64,000 bases of DNA, taken from the NCBI RefSeq assembly GCF_002056795.1, contig NZ_CP020104.1:1871001-1935000 (forward strand). Direction: 5' to 3'. The position numbers and the translations under genes are program-made. A model generated the notes under the pieces. The model had not been told where the DNA came from and ran no database searches. It worked only from the letters and a program-made list of their open reading frames with translations. This document shows, piece by piece, positions 25,486 to 34,526 of the stretch (the stretch's first letter is position 1; each line of letters begins with the position of its first letter). Origin of the DNA: Spirosoma aerolatum (GTDB taxonomy: Bacteria > Bacteroidota > Bacteroidia > Cytophagales > Spirosomataceae).

Positions 25486-26922
25486 TCAATACCCCGGATT
25501 CTGCTTCAAAGCCGGATTGAGGTCGATTTCGGCCTGCGGGATCGGGAATAGTAACTCGAAATCCTGTACCGAAAAGTTCAGCTTCTGACTGGCATAGTGG
25601 GCGTTCAAAACGGTCTGGGCGCGTCCGGTGCGAACCAGATCGAACCAGCGATGGCCTTCAAACAGGAACTCTGTTCGCCGTTCGCGTTCCAGCGCCAGCC
25701 GGGTATCCGCTTGTGATAGTCCAGATAGCGCTGGTAACTTAGCCCGTTGGCGTACCTGATTCAGATAAGGCAGCGCATCGGCTGATTTACCTTGTTCATT
25801 CAACACTTCGGCATACATAAGCAACACATCGGCATAGCGGAGAATCGTGAACGAAACCGCACCGTCTGATAAGTCAACGGCTTTGAAATCAACGAATTTT
25901 AATCCGTAGCGGCTGTACGATTTCTTGCCGCCAATGAGGGTTACCGAGTCATTGACCGAAATGGCCTTGCGCACATCGCCCGATTCATAGGCTTTAATGA
26001 CATCCAGCGTCGGCACGATCCGGCCCGATCCCTGCAAATTGTTCGGGAAGATGGCCATGCTTGTGATGGCTGGTGTGAACAGCGCCGAATAGTTGTTGCC
26101 CAGTGACTGCCCCGACAGATAATCTACTTCCAGAATCGTTTCGGCCAGATTCGTATTGCCGTTGGTCGACAGCGTTTTGTAATCGGCTACCAGCGAATAG
26201 TACTTCGAATCGATCACTTCCTTCAACTTCGTACCGGCCAGATCGTAGTTCTGTTGGGTCAGATACACTTTGCCGAGTAAGGCTTTCACGGTCATCTGCG
26301 AAGCGCGGGTTTTGTCGGCGTTTAGGGTGGCTGGCAGCAGGGTTTCGGCACTGGTCAGGTCGGCCAGAATCTGTTTGTAAACGTCCTCTTTAGGCTTCAG
26401 CGTCAGATCGGCCGAGGCTACCTGGGCCGGGCTGGTGAAAGTCGTGTTGGTGATCGGGACATTGCCGAATAGCCGCACCATGTAGAAATAGCTGAACGCC
26501 CGTAGAAACTGCGCTTCACCTTTTATCCGGTTCTTGGCCGTCTGATCGAAATTTACGGCATCGATCCGGTTCAGGATGTTTGAACTCTGCGCGATCGTAT
26601 ACAGGCACGTATTCCAGACGCCCCGAACAAAGGCGTTGGTTGGCGTAACCGCGTTCTGATCCATCTGCATCTCATCAGCCGAAGGCGACGACCACTGAAT
26701 CTCGGTATTGTCGGTCGTTAGTTCGGTCATGTACAGGATGTTACTGGTGCTGTAGAGACCCCGGAAAGTACTGTACACACCCGTCAGCGCCGTTTCGAAG
26801 TCATTCTGATTCTGGTAAAAGCTCTGATCGCTGATCTGATAGGCTGGTTTCAGATTCAGAAAATCATGGCAGGAGGTTAACGTGGCCGTCAGGAAAAGTA
26901 TGGCCAGGATTTTCGTTTTCAT
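25486..26922 (-). CDS. SusD/RagB-family glycan-binding lipoprotein
   Basis: This is the surface lid of a SusCD importer. The 478 residues start with a lipoprotein signal ending TLTSC (Cys18). The N-terminal repeat region holds ALTGVYSTFRGLYS, GEAQFLRAFSYFYMVRLFG is the typical SusD helix, and the C-terminus has RERRTEFLFEGHRWFDLVRTG and LNPALKQNPGY. It pairs with the SusC gene 116 bases upstream. Neighbours suggest a rhamnose- or related deoxy-sugar-containing glycan as the cargo. That is an inference. Confidence 0.95.
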   Translation of the reverse strand: MKTKILAILFLTATLTSCHDFLNLKPAYQISDQSFYQNQNDFETALTGVYSTFRGLYSTSNILYMTELTTDNTEIQWSSPSADEMQMDQNAVTPTNAFVRGVWNTCLYTIAQSSNILNRIDAVNFDQTAKNRIKGEAQFLRAFSYFYMVRLFGNVPITNTTFTSPAQVASADLTLKPKEDVYKQILADLTSAETLLPATLNADKTRASQMTVKALLGKVYLTQQNYDLAGTKLKEVIDSKYYSLVADYKTLSTNGNTNLAETILEVDYLSGQSLGNNYSALFTPAITSMAIFPNNLQGSGRIVPTLDVIKAYESGDVRKAISVNDSVTLIGGKKSYSRYGLKFVDFKAVDLSDGAVSFTILRYADVLLMYAEVLNEQGKSADALPYLNQVRQRAKLPALSGLSQADTRLALERERRTEFLFEGHRWFDLVRTGRAQTVLNAHYASQKLNFSVQDFELLFPIPQAEIDLNPALKQNPGY

Positions 26923-26933
26923 GAGATCTAAAG

Positions 26934-27036
26934 AGTGAAAGAGTGAAAGAGCGAAAGAGTGAAATTGGACGTCACGGGCCGCCCCGCACCGAAGTAGAGT
27001 GACTAACGATTTTTTCGCTCTTTCACTCTTTCGCTC
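26934..27036. repeat. GAAAGAG/CTCTTTC inverted repeat between SusC and SusD
   Basis: Tandem heptads GAGTGAAAGAGTGAAAGAGC near 26935 are mirrored by TCGCTCTTTCACTCTTTCGC near 27012-27034. The transcript between SusC and SusD could fold into a long hairpin and set a different mRNA level for the two genes. Confidence 0.6.
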
Positions 27037-27038
27037 AT

Positions 27039-30000
27039 TTAAAAGGTCACACGCAGGCCAATTGTATACGTCCGGGGGTTCGGATAGGAGAAAAAGTCGA
27101 CACCACTTTTTGCCAGATTGTCGCCACCTGTACTGCCTTCGGGGTCGTAGCCCGGATACTTGGTAAAGGTGTACAGATTCGTTACGTCGGCATAGACCGA
27201 GAGGGCCTGAAGTTTCAACTTGCCAATCACGGTTGAAGGGAAGGTGTAGGATAAATTCACATCCCGGATTCGGGTATAGGAGCCATCGAACAGGTATTTG
27301 GTCGTTCCAGCGCTGAAACCGAATGCATAGTCGTTGCGAATCGCCCGCGTGTAAAGGCCATCGCCCGGATTTTCCGGCGAGCGCCAGCGGTTGGCAATGG
27401 CGGCTAACTGGTTCTGCACACCTGCGTCGTTGAGCGAAACTTCACCCCCCTGAAAATAAATCTGGTTGCCGTACGAGCCATTCAGACTTACACTCAGGTT
27501 GAAGTTCTTAAAGCTGAATCGGTTGCCGAAACCCCAGGTAAACTTCGGCCAGGGTGTTCCGACGATGGTTTTGTCCGAAGTATTGATGGTTCCATTGCCA
27601 TCCACATCCTGGTACTTGTAGTCACCGGGTTGGACGCGTGGGTTTTGGATCGGGCTTTTGCTGATCTCTTCCTGCGTTTGGAAAATGCCCAGAATATTCA
27701 GGAGCCGGAAGCTGGAGATGGCATAACCGACCTGCGCTACCTGATAGTCGGACGTCACAATTCGGGCGGCATCCGAGTTAAGAGCTGTGACTTTGTTTCG
27801 GTTCCAGCTAATGTTGAAATCGGTGTTCCACTGGAACGGCCCTTTCACAATATTCTGCGAATTGACGGTTAGCTCCAACCCTTTATTTTCGACCTCACCA
27901 ATGTTCTGGACCGAACTGCCGAAACCTGAAGCCGCTGGCAACGTGACGTTTAGAAGCAGGTTCTTTTTATAAGCCCGATAGGCATCGATGGTGAATGACA
28001 GACGGTTCTGGAACAGCGAGAGGTCCAGGCCAAGGTTTGTTTGAACCGATTGTTCCCAGGTCAGTTGGTCATTGGCCAGACTGGTTGGAACGATACCGGA
28101 GACAATCTGTCCGTTCGATACCGTCCGCGATACACCCAGCAATCCCTGTGTAGCGTAGTTGGGAATCAGGTTGTTACCCGCGATGCCATAGCTTGCCCGG
28201 AGTTTCAGATCGCTGATAATCGAAATGGGTTTCATGAAGGCTTCGTCCGACAGCCGGTACGCCAGCGAGAGCGAAGGGAATGTACCCCATCGATTCTTGG
28301 AGCCAAACCGGGAACTGCCGTCGGTTCGAATGGTCGCCGTGAGCAGGTATTTGTTGGCGAAGCCGTAGTTGACCCGTGCCAGCCACGACATAATGGCCCA
28401 TTCGCTTACGTAGTTGGTGCCGTTTGATACCGTTCCGGCCGAAAGGAAGGGAACATAGTCGGTCGAAAATCCCGTAGCGCCTGCCTGTAAAATCTCATCG
28501 GAGCTTTTCTGAATCGTATACCCTGCCAGTGCGTCAATATCGTGCTGTCCGAACTTATGGCGGTAGTTGATCGTGTTTTCGTTCAGCCAGTTCAGGCTCT
28601 TAATTTCAGTTGCCCCGGCAGTTGCTGCCCCCGTCCGACTCGTCGCCAGCCCTACCTTCGATGATTTCCACAAACGGGTAACGTTGTTGGAGTAATTGAC
28701 GCCGACGGACGTTTTCAATACCAGCCCTGGCATTAGTTCGTATTGCAAATAGTTGTTTGTGAATACGTTGGAGTTATTACGTTTGTCCGAAAATTCGGCA
28801 GCGATCACCACCGGATTTTCGACAGGAATACCCGTCGGGCTGGAAAATTCAGAATAGGGCGTACCATCGGCATTGTACACCGGGATTGTCGGGTCGCTGG
28901 CGAGGGCTGCCGAAATCAGGCCCCGGTATTGCAGGTGTCCTTCGGCCCTGGCGAAATTGCCGTAAGAATGAGCACCCGAAAACGAAGCGCCGATTTTAAG
29001 TTTCTCGGTCAGGTGGGCGTCGATATTGGTGCGAAGGGTAAACTTGTTGAAATCGGAACCAATGATGATGCCTTTGTTCGTAAAATAGCCACCCGATACG
29101 TAATAGCTCACATCTTTCCCCGTTCCGCTGGCCGATAGCTGGTAGTTCTGCACCATGCCTTTCTGGAAAATAACGTCCTGCCAGTCGGTGCCGTAACCCT
29201 GATCGGCAAATTGGCTGGGGTTACGGAACTCGGGTTTTACCTGCGTGGCCGTGCTTCGAACGCTGTTAGGGTCCGACGCTTTTCCGCCAGCAAACACCCA
29301 GGCATTGTCGCGCCCTTCGGCTACGTATTCCGCGTATTGGCGAGGGGTGAGTAATTTCAGTTTCTTAGCCACCTCCTGCATACCCGTCGACTGCTCGAAG
29401 CTGATGGTGGGTTTGCCGAGTTTGCCCCGTTTGGTGGTAATAATGATGACCCCGTTGGAGCCGCGTGAACCGTAAATTGCCGTTGCCGATGCATCTTTCA
29501 ATACCTGAATCGACTCAATATCAGCCGGATTGATAATGCTCAACGGATTAATCCGGTTGACCGAACTGCTGCTGGCAATCCCACTGGCCGAATACGAGTT
29601 GGATGCATAGTTGCTCAAATCCGACCCGCCACCGCCCGTACCAATGGCATAACCATCGACCACATATAACGGCGAGTTCCCACCTGTAATGGAGCTAATA
29701 CCCCGCACAATCACGTTGACGTTTCCACCCGGTGCGCCCGAGGTTTGGGTAATCTGCACACCCGCTACTTTTCCCTGCATCATCTGATCGACGCTGGTGG
29801 CCGAGGGGACTGGCACCAGATCTTTACTGGTCAGATTGACGATAGAGCCCGTCAAATCCTTTTTTCGCTGGGTGCCATAACCCACTACCACCACATCCTG
29901 AAGTTGTTGCTGGTCGGTTTTAAGCGCTACATTGATTTGCGAACGATTGCCTACGGCGAGTTCCTGAGGAGCATAGCCGATGAAACTGACAACCAGCGTC

Positions 30001-30233
30001 GCATTGGGAGAAACGTTGATTAGGAAATTGCCGCTGGCGTCCGATGTAGTTCCATTGGTAGTTCCTTTTTCGGTTACGGTGGCTCCTACGAGAACGTCGC
30101 TGTCTTCTGACGCGGTGATTTTACCCCTAATCGTCACTTTGGCCGATTGGGCAACCCCAACCGTAACAGCCAATAGGCTCAGCATACTGCCAATCACTAA
30201 GAGTCGCAGTCGATGGAATAAAAAGTGGTCCAT
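27039..30233 (-). CDS. SusC/RagA-family TonB-dependent outer-membrane transporter
   Basis: This 1,064-residue barrel imports oligosaccharides with TonB energy. It has a signal peptide (about residues 1-28), a carboxypeptidase-regulatory-like domain (about 32-112), a TonB-box/plug area beginning VVVGYGTQRKKDLTGS, and a 22-strand barrel ending in phenylalanine (GLRVTF). There is no STN domain, so it does not signal to an anti-sigma factor. It is first of the SusC-SusD pair on this strand and follows the isomerase gene across a palindrome. Confidence 0.95.
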   Translation of the reverse strand: MDHFLFHRLRLLVIGSMLSLLAVTVGVAQSAKVTIRGKITASEDSDVLVGATVTEKGTTNGTTSDASGNFLINVSPNATLVVSFIGYAPQELAVGNRSQINVALKTDQQQLQDVVVVGYGTQRKKDLTGSIVNLTSKDLVPVPSATSVDQMMQGKVAGVQITQTSGAPGGNVNVIVRGISSITGGNSPLYVVDGYAIGTGGGGSDLSNYASNSYSASGIASSSSVNRINPLSIINPADIESIQVLKDASATAIYGSRGSNGVIIITTKRGKLGKPTISFEQSTGMQEVAKKLKLLTPRQYAEYVAEGRDNAWVFAGGKASDPNSVRSTATQVKPEFRNPSQFADQGYGTDWQDVIFQKGMVQNYQLSASGTGKDVSYYVSGGYFTNKGIIIGSDFNKFTLRTNIDAHLTEKLKIGASFSGAHSYGNFARAEGHLQYRGLISAALASDPTIPVYNADGTPYSEFSSPTGIPVENPVVIAAEFSDKRNNSNVFTNNYLQYELMPGLVLKTSVGVNYSNNVTRLWKSSKVGLATSRTGAATAGATEIKSLNWLNENTINYRHKFGQHDIDALAGYTIQKSSDEILQAGATGFSTDYVPFLSAGTVSNGTNYVSEWAIMSWLARVNYGFANKYLLTATIRTDGSSRFGSKNRWGTFPSLSLAYRLSDEAFMKPISIISDLKLRASYGIAGNNLIPNYATQGLLGVSRTVSNGQIVSGIVPTSLANDQLTWEQSVQTNLGLDLSLFQNRLSFTIDAYRAYKKNLLLNVTLPAASGFGSSVQNIGEVENKGLELTVNSQNIVKGPFQWNTDFNISWNRNKVTALNSDAARIVTSDYQVAQVGYAISSFRLLNILGIFQTQEEISKSPIQNPRVQPGDYKYQDVDGNGTINTSDKTIVGTPWPKFTWGFGNRFSFKNFNLSVSLNGSYGNQIYFQGGEVSLNDAGVQNQLAAIANRWRSPENPGDGLYTRAIRNDYAFGFSAGTTKYLFDGSYTRIRDVNLSYTFPSTVIGKLKLQALSVYADVTNLYTFTKYPGYDPEGSTGGDNLAKSGVDFFSYPNPRTYTIGLRVTF

Positions 30234-30263
30234 GAGTTAAAAATTAAGGTTTAAGAACGGTTG

Positions 30264-30367
30264 TAATGAATAATGGATCATGAATGAGCTTGTAAAGGGC
30301 TGCTTGTGTGGTATTCAAATAGGGCGCCACCCGACATTGTCCATTGTGCATTATCCATTATTCATTA
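30264..30367. repeat. Palindrome at the isomerase 3' end
   Basis: TAATGAATAATGGAT (30264-30278) and ATCCATTATTCATTA (30353-30367) are perfect inverted repeats separated by 74 bases. The right arm covers the stop codon of the isomerase-family gene, so the element likely folds at the end of that transcript, ahead of SusC. Confidence 0.65.
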
Positions 30368-31854
30368 GAAATAATGACTGATTCGACTTTGAGGTAGTCG
30401 GCGATTTTCTGGATGGTTTTGGCGTGGTGCCCGACACCCAGTGCGAAGTGGTGCGTTGGCCCTTCGCTAATCCAGCGTTTCAGGAAGGTGCGAACGTTGG
30501 GTTTGAAGAAGCCACGCGTATTGGTATTACCCGTTGGAGGAATTGGCCCGGCTATCGACTCGCCTTCGGCAATCACGAACTTCATTTTGCCCTCGTAGGT
30601 CGAACTGATGCTCAGCATGGTAATCGGTCCTTCCTTAATTTTGAATTCGACACCAGCGCCAAAACCGGGTTTGCCGTGGTATTTTTTCAGACTGCGCAAT
30701 ACTGGCTGGCCTTCTGCAATAGCAATGTTATGTGGTCCGTCGTGGCCGACCAGGACGAAATCTTCCTTGAAATCGACCGGGTGAAACTCCGCGAAGCTGC
30801 CGCCAATACCCAGTCGTTCCATGATGAGCATAGCAATACAGGTTTTCAGGTCTGATTCGCCACACATTGGAAAGCCAGCACCTTGCAAGAGGGAGTTGCC
30901 AACGATCAGATTCGACATCACGACCCGCGTGTCGCTGCCTTCCGGGCCATCATAGTAATAGGCCAGTCCATCGAGTTTTTTGGCTTTGATGAATTTTTCC
31001 AGCGCCACGGCCGCCTGGGCCGCAATGTGCAGATCGGAATCGCGGAGTTTTTCGGAAATAGGGTCCGAGACGGGATCGGGTGTGTCGAAATACGCCAGAA
31101 TCCGCTCTTTAATCGCGTCAATTTCAGTCTCTGTTGCTTTCTGGTATTGCGAAACGATCTCATGTGCTTCGCACTGGACGATGTGTGCGCCAAAATGCGC
31201 CGTAAGCATGGTCGAATCGGAATGCATGTCGAGCATGGCTTCAATCGGGTGACCGATATGGCCGATCCGGGCGGTTTTCAGGTCATGCAATACAGTAGCG
31301 ATCCGGCAGTATTCTTCAATGTCGGCATCGGCAGCCGGGTCGTCGTGTAACGTTCCGATGATCATCTGGGGTACTTTTTTTCCCATACGAACGGCTACGC
31401 CCGCAAACTCCGGCAGTGAACAGATATCGTCGTTGTACAATTGCATGTACGTGGAGGCCCGGCTGTAGTCCATCGCCTTATCGGGCTGGAGGGCTACCAG
31501 AACAATCGGAACATCGATACTTTTGATAATGATGCCAAACGTACTCGACGTAGCGTAGGTCAACATGTCGCAGAAGATCAGATCCAGATTGGCCGCCTGA
31601 AGTTTGAGAACCATCTCATACGCTTTCGATGCATCGTCAACAAGCCCCAGATCAATGATTTCGGCTGTATCGAGCGCTTCAATCTTGCTGATGAAAACGG
31701 CTTGTTTCCGCATCATGTCGTCCAGCAAGCCCTCGAATTGCCCCCAGTATTTGAAATAGCCTACGCCGAAAACCCCAATGCGAGGGCGTGTTTTCTTCCG
31801 TTTTACCCATTCTGCTTGCTGCACTGCCAAACCATTTGGAGATGGATTTTTCAT
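30358..31854 (-). CDS. L-fucose/L-arabinose isomerase-family protein
   Basis: This is a 498-residue cytoplasmic protein of the fucose/arabinose isomerase fold. The Rossmann-like N-terminus (RPRIGVFGVGYFKYWGQFEGL) is followed by IGHPIEAMLDMHSD, GGSFAEFHPVDF and HHFALGVGHHA, which carry Glu/His residues expected for metal binding. It should interconvert an aldose and ketose, perhaps the deoxy-sugar freed by the GH106-like enzyme. Specificity cannot be read. A perfect 14-bp palindrome, CTTAGTGCACTAAG, lies 32 bases upstream of its start. Confidence 0.82.
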   Translation of the reverse strand: MKNPSPNGLAVQQAEWVKRKKTRPRIGVFGVGYFKYWGQFEGLLDDMMRKQAVFISKIEALDTAEIIDLGLVDDASKAYEMVLKLQAANLDLIFCDMLTYATSSTFGIIIKSIDVPIVLVALQPDKAMDYSRASTYMQLYNDDICSLPEFAGVAVRMGKKVPQMIIGTLHDDPAADADIEEYCRIATVLHDLKTARIGHIGHPIEAMLDMHSDSTMLTAHFGAHIVQCEAHEIVSQYQKATETEIDAIKERILAYFDTPDPVSDPISEKLRDSDLHIAAQAAVALEKFIKAKKLDGLAYYYDGPEGSDTRVVMSNLIVGNSLLQGAGFPMCGESDLKTCIAMLIMERLGIGGSFAEFHPVDFKEDFVLVGHDGPHNIAIAEGQPVLRSLKKYHGKPGFGAGVEFKIKEGPITMLSISSTYEGKMKFVIAEGESIAGPIPPTGNTNTRGFFKPNVRTFLKRWISEGPTHHFALGVGHHAKTIQKIADYLKVESVIISNE

Positions 31855-31885
31855 AATATTCAGTTTTATGCCTTTGTATAATCAG

Positions 31886-31899
31886 CTTAGTGCACTAAG
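31886..31899. promoter_or_regulatory. Palindromic operator upstream of the isomerase gene
   Basis: CTTAGTGCACTAAG is a perfect 14-bp palindrome. The 10-base word GCACTAAGTT (31892-31901) recurs in the transporter promoter at 33393-33402. It is a likely repressor site; the nearest candidate binder in the window is the GntR/UTRA protein at 17640. Confidence 0.6.
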
Positions 31900-31933
31900 T
31901 TGATTTTGCGTGTAATGACCCTACACTTTTTCT

Positions 31934-31999
31934 GTCATCCCGACGCAGGAGGGATCTTAATCGTCCTGACATTCGAGATCCCTCCTGCGTCGGGACGAC
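31934..31999. repeat. 24-bp inverted repeat (family member 2)
   Basis: The left arm begins GTCATCCCGACGCAGGAGGG (31934) and the right arm 31976-31999 complements it with one mismatch that keeps a G-U pair. It fills the gap between the transporter and isomerase genes. Confidence 0.8.
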
Positions 32000-32125
32000 A
32001 AAAAGAGCCTAAGATATTTCGATAATCAGCGTGTTACCTGGACAAATTACCAACCATCATTGCCCAGGTTTACACACGCTGAACTACTGAAGGAAAAGAG
32101 TTTTATAACGTTTGTAATCAGTATC

Positions 32126-33382
32126 TTAACCCCCTATTTCGCTTAGCCCCTGTTTGTGGGCAACTCGTTTGGTTCCGAGCGACAGAGCTTCGATTCGGGG
32201 AATCAGTACGAGTAGCAGCACAAACGCAAATGGGTATAGCAAGCCCGAGGCAATCCATAACGGTCGGTACGAATATTGCTGAATCACAACACCCATCAAC
32301 GGATTAAGCAGTAAACCCGAAACGGCCCCCGCTGTTCCCGACAGACCAACAACCGTAGAAGTCGCCTTCTGACCGAACATGTCCGAAATGGCTGTTATGT
32401 AATTGGTAATCCAGAAGCCATGCGCAAACATGAACACGGCCATTAAAGCAACAGCGACATTGACGGATGAAACCCACTCGATGGCTGGTGCTGCCAAAGT
32501 CAAAATGGCCGCAATGCCCATGACTGTTTTGCGGGCTTTATTGACTGAAAAATTAAAGGCAATCAGTTGTCCTGAAAACCACCCACCGAGCACGTTGGCA
32601 ATGCCCAGCGCCAGAAACGGTATCCAGAAAAGGCTTCCAATTTGCTCGAAAGGTACATTTCGCACCGAACTCAGGTATTTCGGAATCCAGAACATCATGA
32701 AGTAGAAAACTGGATCGAGCAGAAAACGGATTATGATGAATACCCATGTTGCTTTCTGCTTGAGCAGTTGTAAAAAAGGAATTGTTTCGTGGGGCTCACT
32801 GGCTTTTTCGACAATCAGATTTTCTGTTTTCCAGGGAATGAATAACCAGATAATCACCCAGGCAATGCCAATCAGACCGGGTATTAAAAATCCTCCCCGC
32901 CAGCCGTAATTAGCCGATAGCCAGATGGTTAACGGTGGGGCTACGACCGCGCCAATGGCTGATCCGCCAATGGCTATACCATTGGCCAGGGCCCGTTCTT
33001 TTTTGTCGAACCAGCGATAGACTGTCCAGGCCGCGCCCGGAAAGCAACCGCCTTCGCCCATCCCCAGAAAGAACCGGAAGGTCAATAGCTGAGTAAACGA
33101 ATTCATCACGGCATGAAGACTATTCGCTACCGACCATATGCCGACTGACAACGCCAGGCCGAGTTTTCCACCTACCCGGTCGATCAGCCAGCCGCCCAGC
33201 GTGAACATGATGGCGTAACTGATCAGAAAGCTGGTGTTGATCAGGCCATATTGAACGTCCGTAATCTTAAACTCTTCCTGAATTTTCAGAATAGCGATAG
33301 ATAGCACCTGTCGGTCCAGAAAGCTGAGTCCTGTGGCTATAAAAAGCAGGAAAACAATCATCCAGCGCAGGTGCTTTTGCAT
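32126..33382 (-). CDS. MFS transporter, ExuT-like (ACS family)
   Basis: This is a 418-residue inner-membrane proton-coupled transporter with 12 helices. The N-terminus FLLFIATGLSFLDRQVLS and the loops LGGWLIDRVGGK and FFLGMGEGGCFPGAAWTVYRWF are those of the anion:cation symporter branch, which takes up hexuronates and other sugar acids. It probably brings the products of the extracellular enzymes into the cell. Its promoter holds a palindrome over the expected transcription start, so it should be repressed until a sugar signal arrives. Confidence 0.9.
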   Translation of the reverse strand: MQKHLRWMIVFLLFIATGLSFLDRQVLSIAILKIQEEFKITDVQYGLINTSFLISYAIMFTLGGWLIDRVGGKLGLALSVGIWSVANSLHAVMNSFTQLLTFRFFLGMGEGGCFPGAAWTVYRWFDKKERALANGIAIGGSAIGAVVAPPLTIWLSANYGWRGGFLIPGLIGIAWVIIWLFIPWKTENLIVEKASEPHETIPFLQLLKQKATWVFIIIRFLLDPVFYFMMFWIPKYLSSVRNVPFEQIGSLFWIPFLALGIANVLGGWFSGQLIAFNFSVNKARKTVMGIAAILTLAAPAIEWVSSVNVAVALMAVFMFAHGFWITNYITAISDMFGQKATSTVVGLSGTAGAVSGLLLNPLMGVVIQQYSYRPLWIASGLLYPFAFVLLLVLIPRIEALSLGTKRVAHKQGLSEIGG

Positions 33383-33393
33383 TTTACTTAACG

Positions 33394-33406
33394 CACTAAG
33401 TTAGTG
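33394..33406. promoter_or_regulatory. Palindromic operator over the transporter start site
   Basis: CACTAAGTTAGTG is a perfect 13-bp palindrome apart from its central base. It directly follows the -7 box of the transporter promoter and would cover the transcription start. It shares GCACTAAGTT with the isomerase operator. Confidence 0.65.
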
Positions 33407-33410
33407 TATG

Positions 33411-33442
33411 CAAAGATATAAGCCTGAAAAAGAAAAAATCAA
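33411..33442 (-). promoter_or_regulatory. Bacteroidota promoter of the ExuT-like transporter
   Basis: On the minus strand TTG (33442-33440), 21 bases and TATCTTTG (33418-33411) form an exact TTG-N21-TAnnTTTG promoter. The 5' untranslated part would be about 23 bases. Confidence 0.75.
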
Positions 33443-33584
33443 CTGTTATGGTATTTTTTTTTAATCAAATAGAAATAATTTCATGGCTATAAAGGGTTGG
33501 CCTACCAGTCTGGTCCTGAAAAGCTGATCGGTTCAATAAACGGTTATATTGAGCCACAAAACCTGAAAAGACGATTCATTGCCC

Positions 33585-34499
33585 ATGCTAACCAATCAAC
33601 AAACAACTACGCAGACCCTCGATGCCGTATTGGGTGGCCTGATGCGACGATATAGTGAACGCGTTCCTGATGTACAGAAAGTCATCGATGCCATGATTGA
33701 CGAAGGTATTATTGGAGCCGCTAGTGACATTGAAAATGACCACATTGCGTTTCGGACCATGGGTGTACCCAATCTGGGCATTGCGTCGTTCGAGAAGATT
33801 TTCCTGCATTACGGCTATGAAAAACGGGATGAGTTCAATTTCACCGGGAAAAAGTTGACCGCCTACTGGTTTAGCCCGCCCGAACCGCACTATCCGCGCA
33901 TCTTCGTTAGTGAGTTGCGGGTACATGAGCTTTCGGAAGAAGCGCAACAGATTATTCATCGGTATACCAATACCGTTACCAGCGACCCGGTCGATGCATT
34001 GGATCTGGACGATGCGGCTGCGGTCGATCAGTTCCTGCACCAGCCACTCTGGACAACGCCCACGTTGCCGGATTACCAGCGGCTGCTGGACGAAAGCGAG
34101 TATGCTGCCTGGGTTATTTTCAACCGCTATTACCTGAATCATTTTACGATTAGTGTGCATAACCTTAAACCGGGCTATAATACCATCGATGAGTACGTAG
34201 CGTTTCTGGAACGACGGGGTTTTCGACTCAATACGGCCGGAGGAACCATCAAAGTTAGCCCCGACGGCGACCTGCGTCAGGCCTCAACGGTGGCCCAAAT
34301 GATCGATGCTGAATTTGCGGGTGGCGACGTCTATCGGATTGCCGGGTCGTATGTTGAGTTTGCCGAACGTCGGGTGCTTCCCCCGTTTCGGGATTTGCCT
34401 GCCGATCAAATCACCCGTCAGCATCGACGCGAAGGTTTCGAGACGGGCAACGCCGACAAGATTTTTGAGAGTACATTCACAACACAAACTGGTAAGTAA
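33585..34499 (+). CDS. DUF1338 family, 2-oxoadipate dioxygenase/decarboxylase-like (HglS)
   Basis: DUF1338 proteins of the HglS type turn 2-oxoadipate into 2-hydroxyglutarate in lysine breakdown, using a mononuclear iron centre. The 304 residues contain the expected metal ligands: H53 in NDHIAFRT, H186 in LNHFTIS and E258 in SYVEF. The family is normally near 300-460 residues. ATG 33585 is preferred over TTG 33579. It may serve lysine catabolism or a paralogous keto-acid reaction. Neighbours give no lysine genes. The next gene starts 27 bases downstream, so the two are probably co-transcribed. Confidence 0.82.
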   Translation: MLTNQQTTTQTLDAVLGGLMRRYSERVPDVQKVIDAMIDEGIIGAASDIENDHIAFRTMGVPNLGIASFEKIFLHYGYEKRDEFNFTGKKLTAYWFSPPEPHYPRIFVSELRVHELSEEAQQIIHRYTNTVTSDPVDALDLDDAAAVDQFLHQPLWTTPTLPDYQRLLDESEYAAWVIFNRYYLNHFTISVHNLKPGYNTIDEYVAFLERRGFRLNTAGGTIKVSPDGDLRQASTVAQMIDAEFAGGDVYRIAGSYVEFAERRVLPPFRDLPADQITRQHRREGFETGNADKIFESTFTTQTGK

Positions 34500-34526
34500 T
34501 TCATTGCTTACAAACCCTAAACCCTC

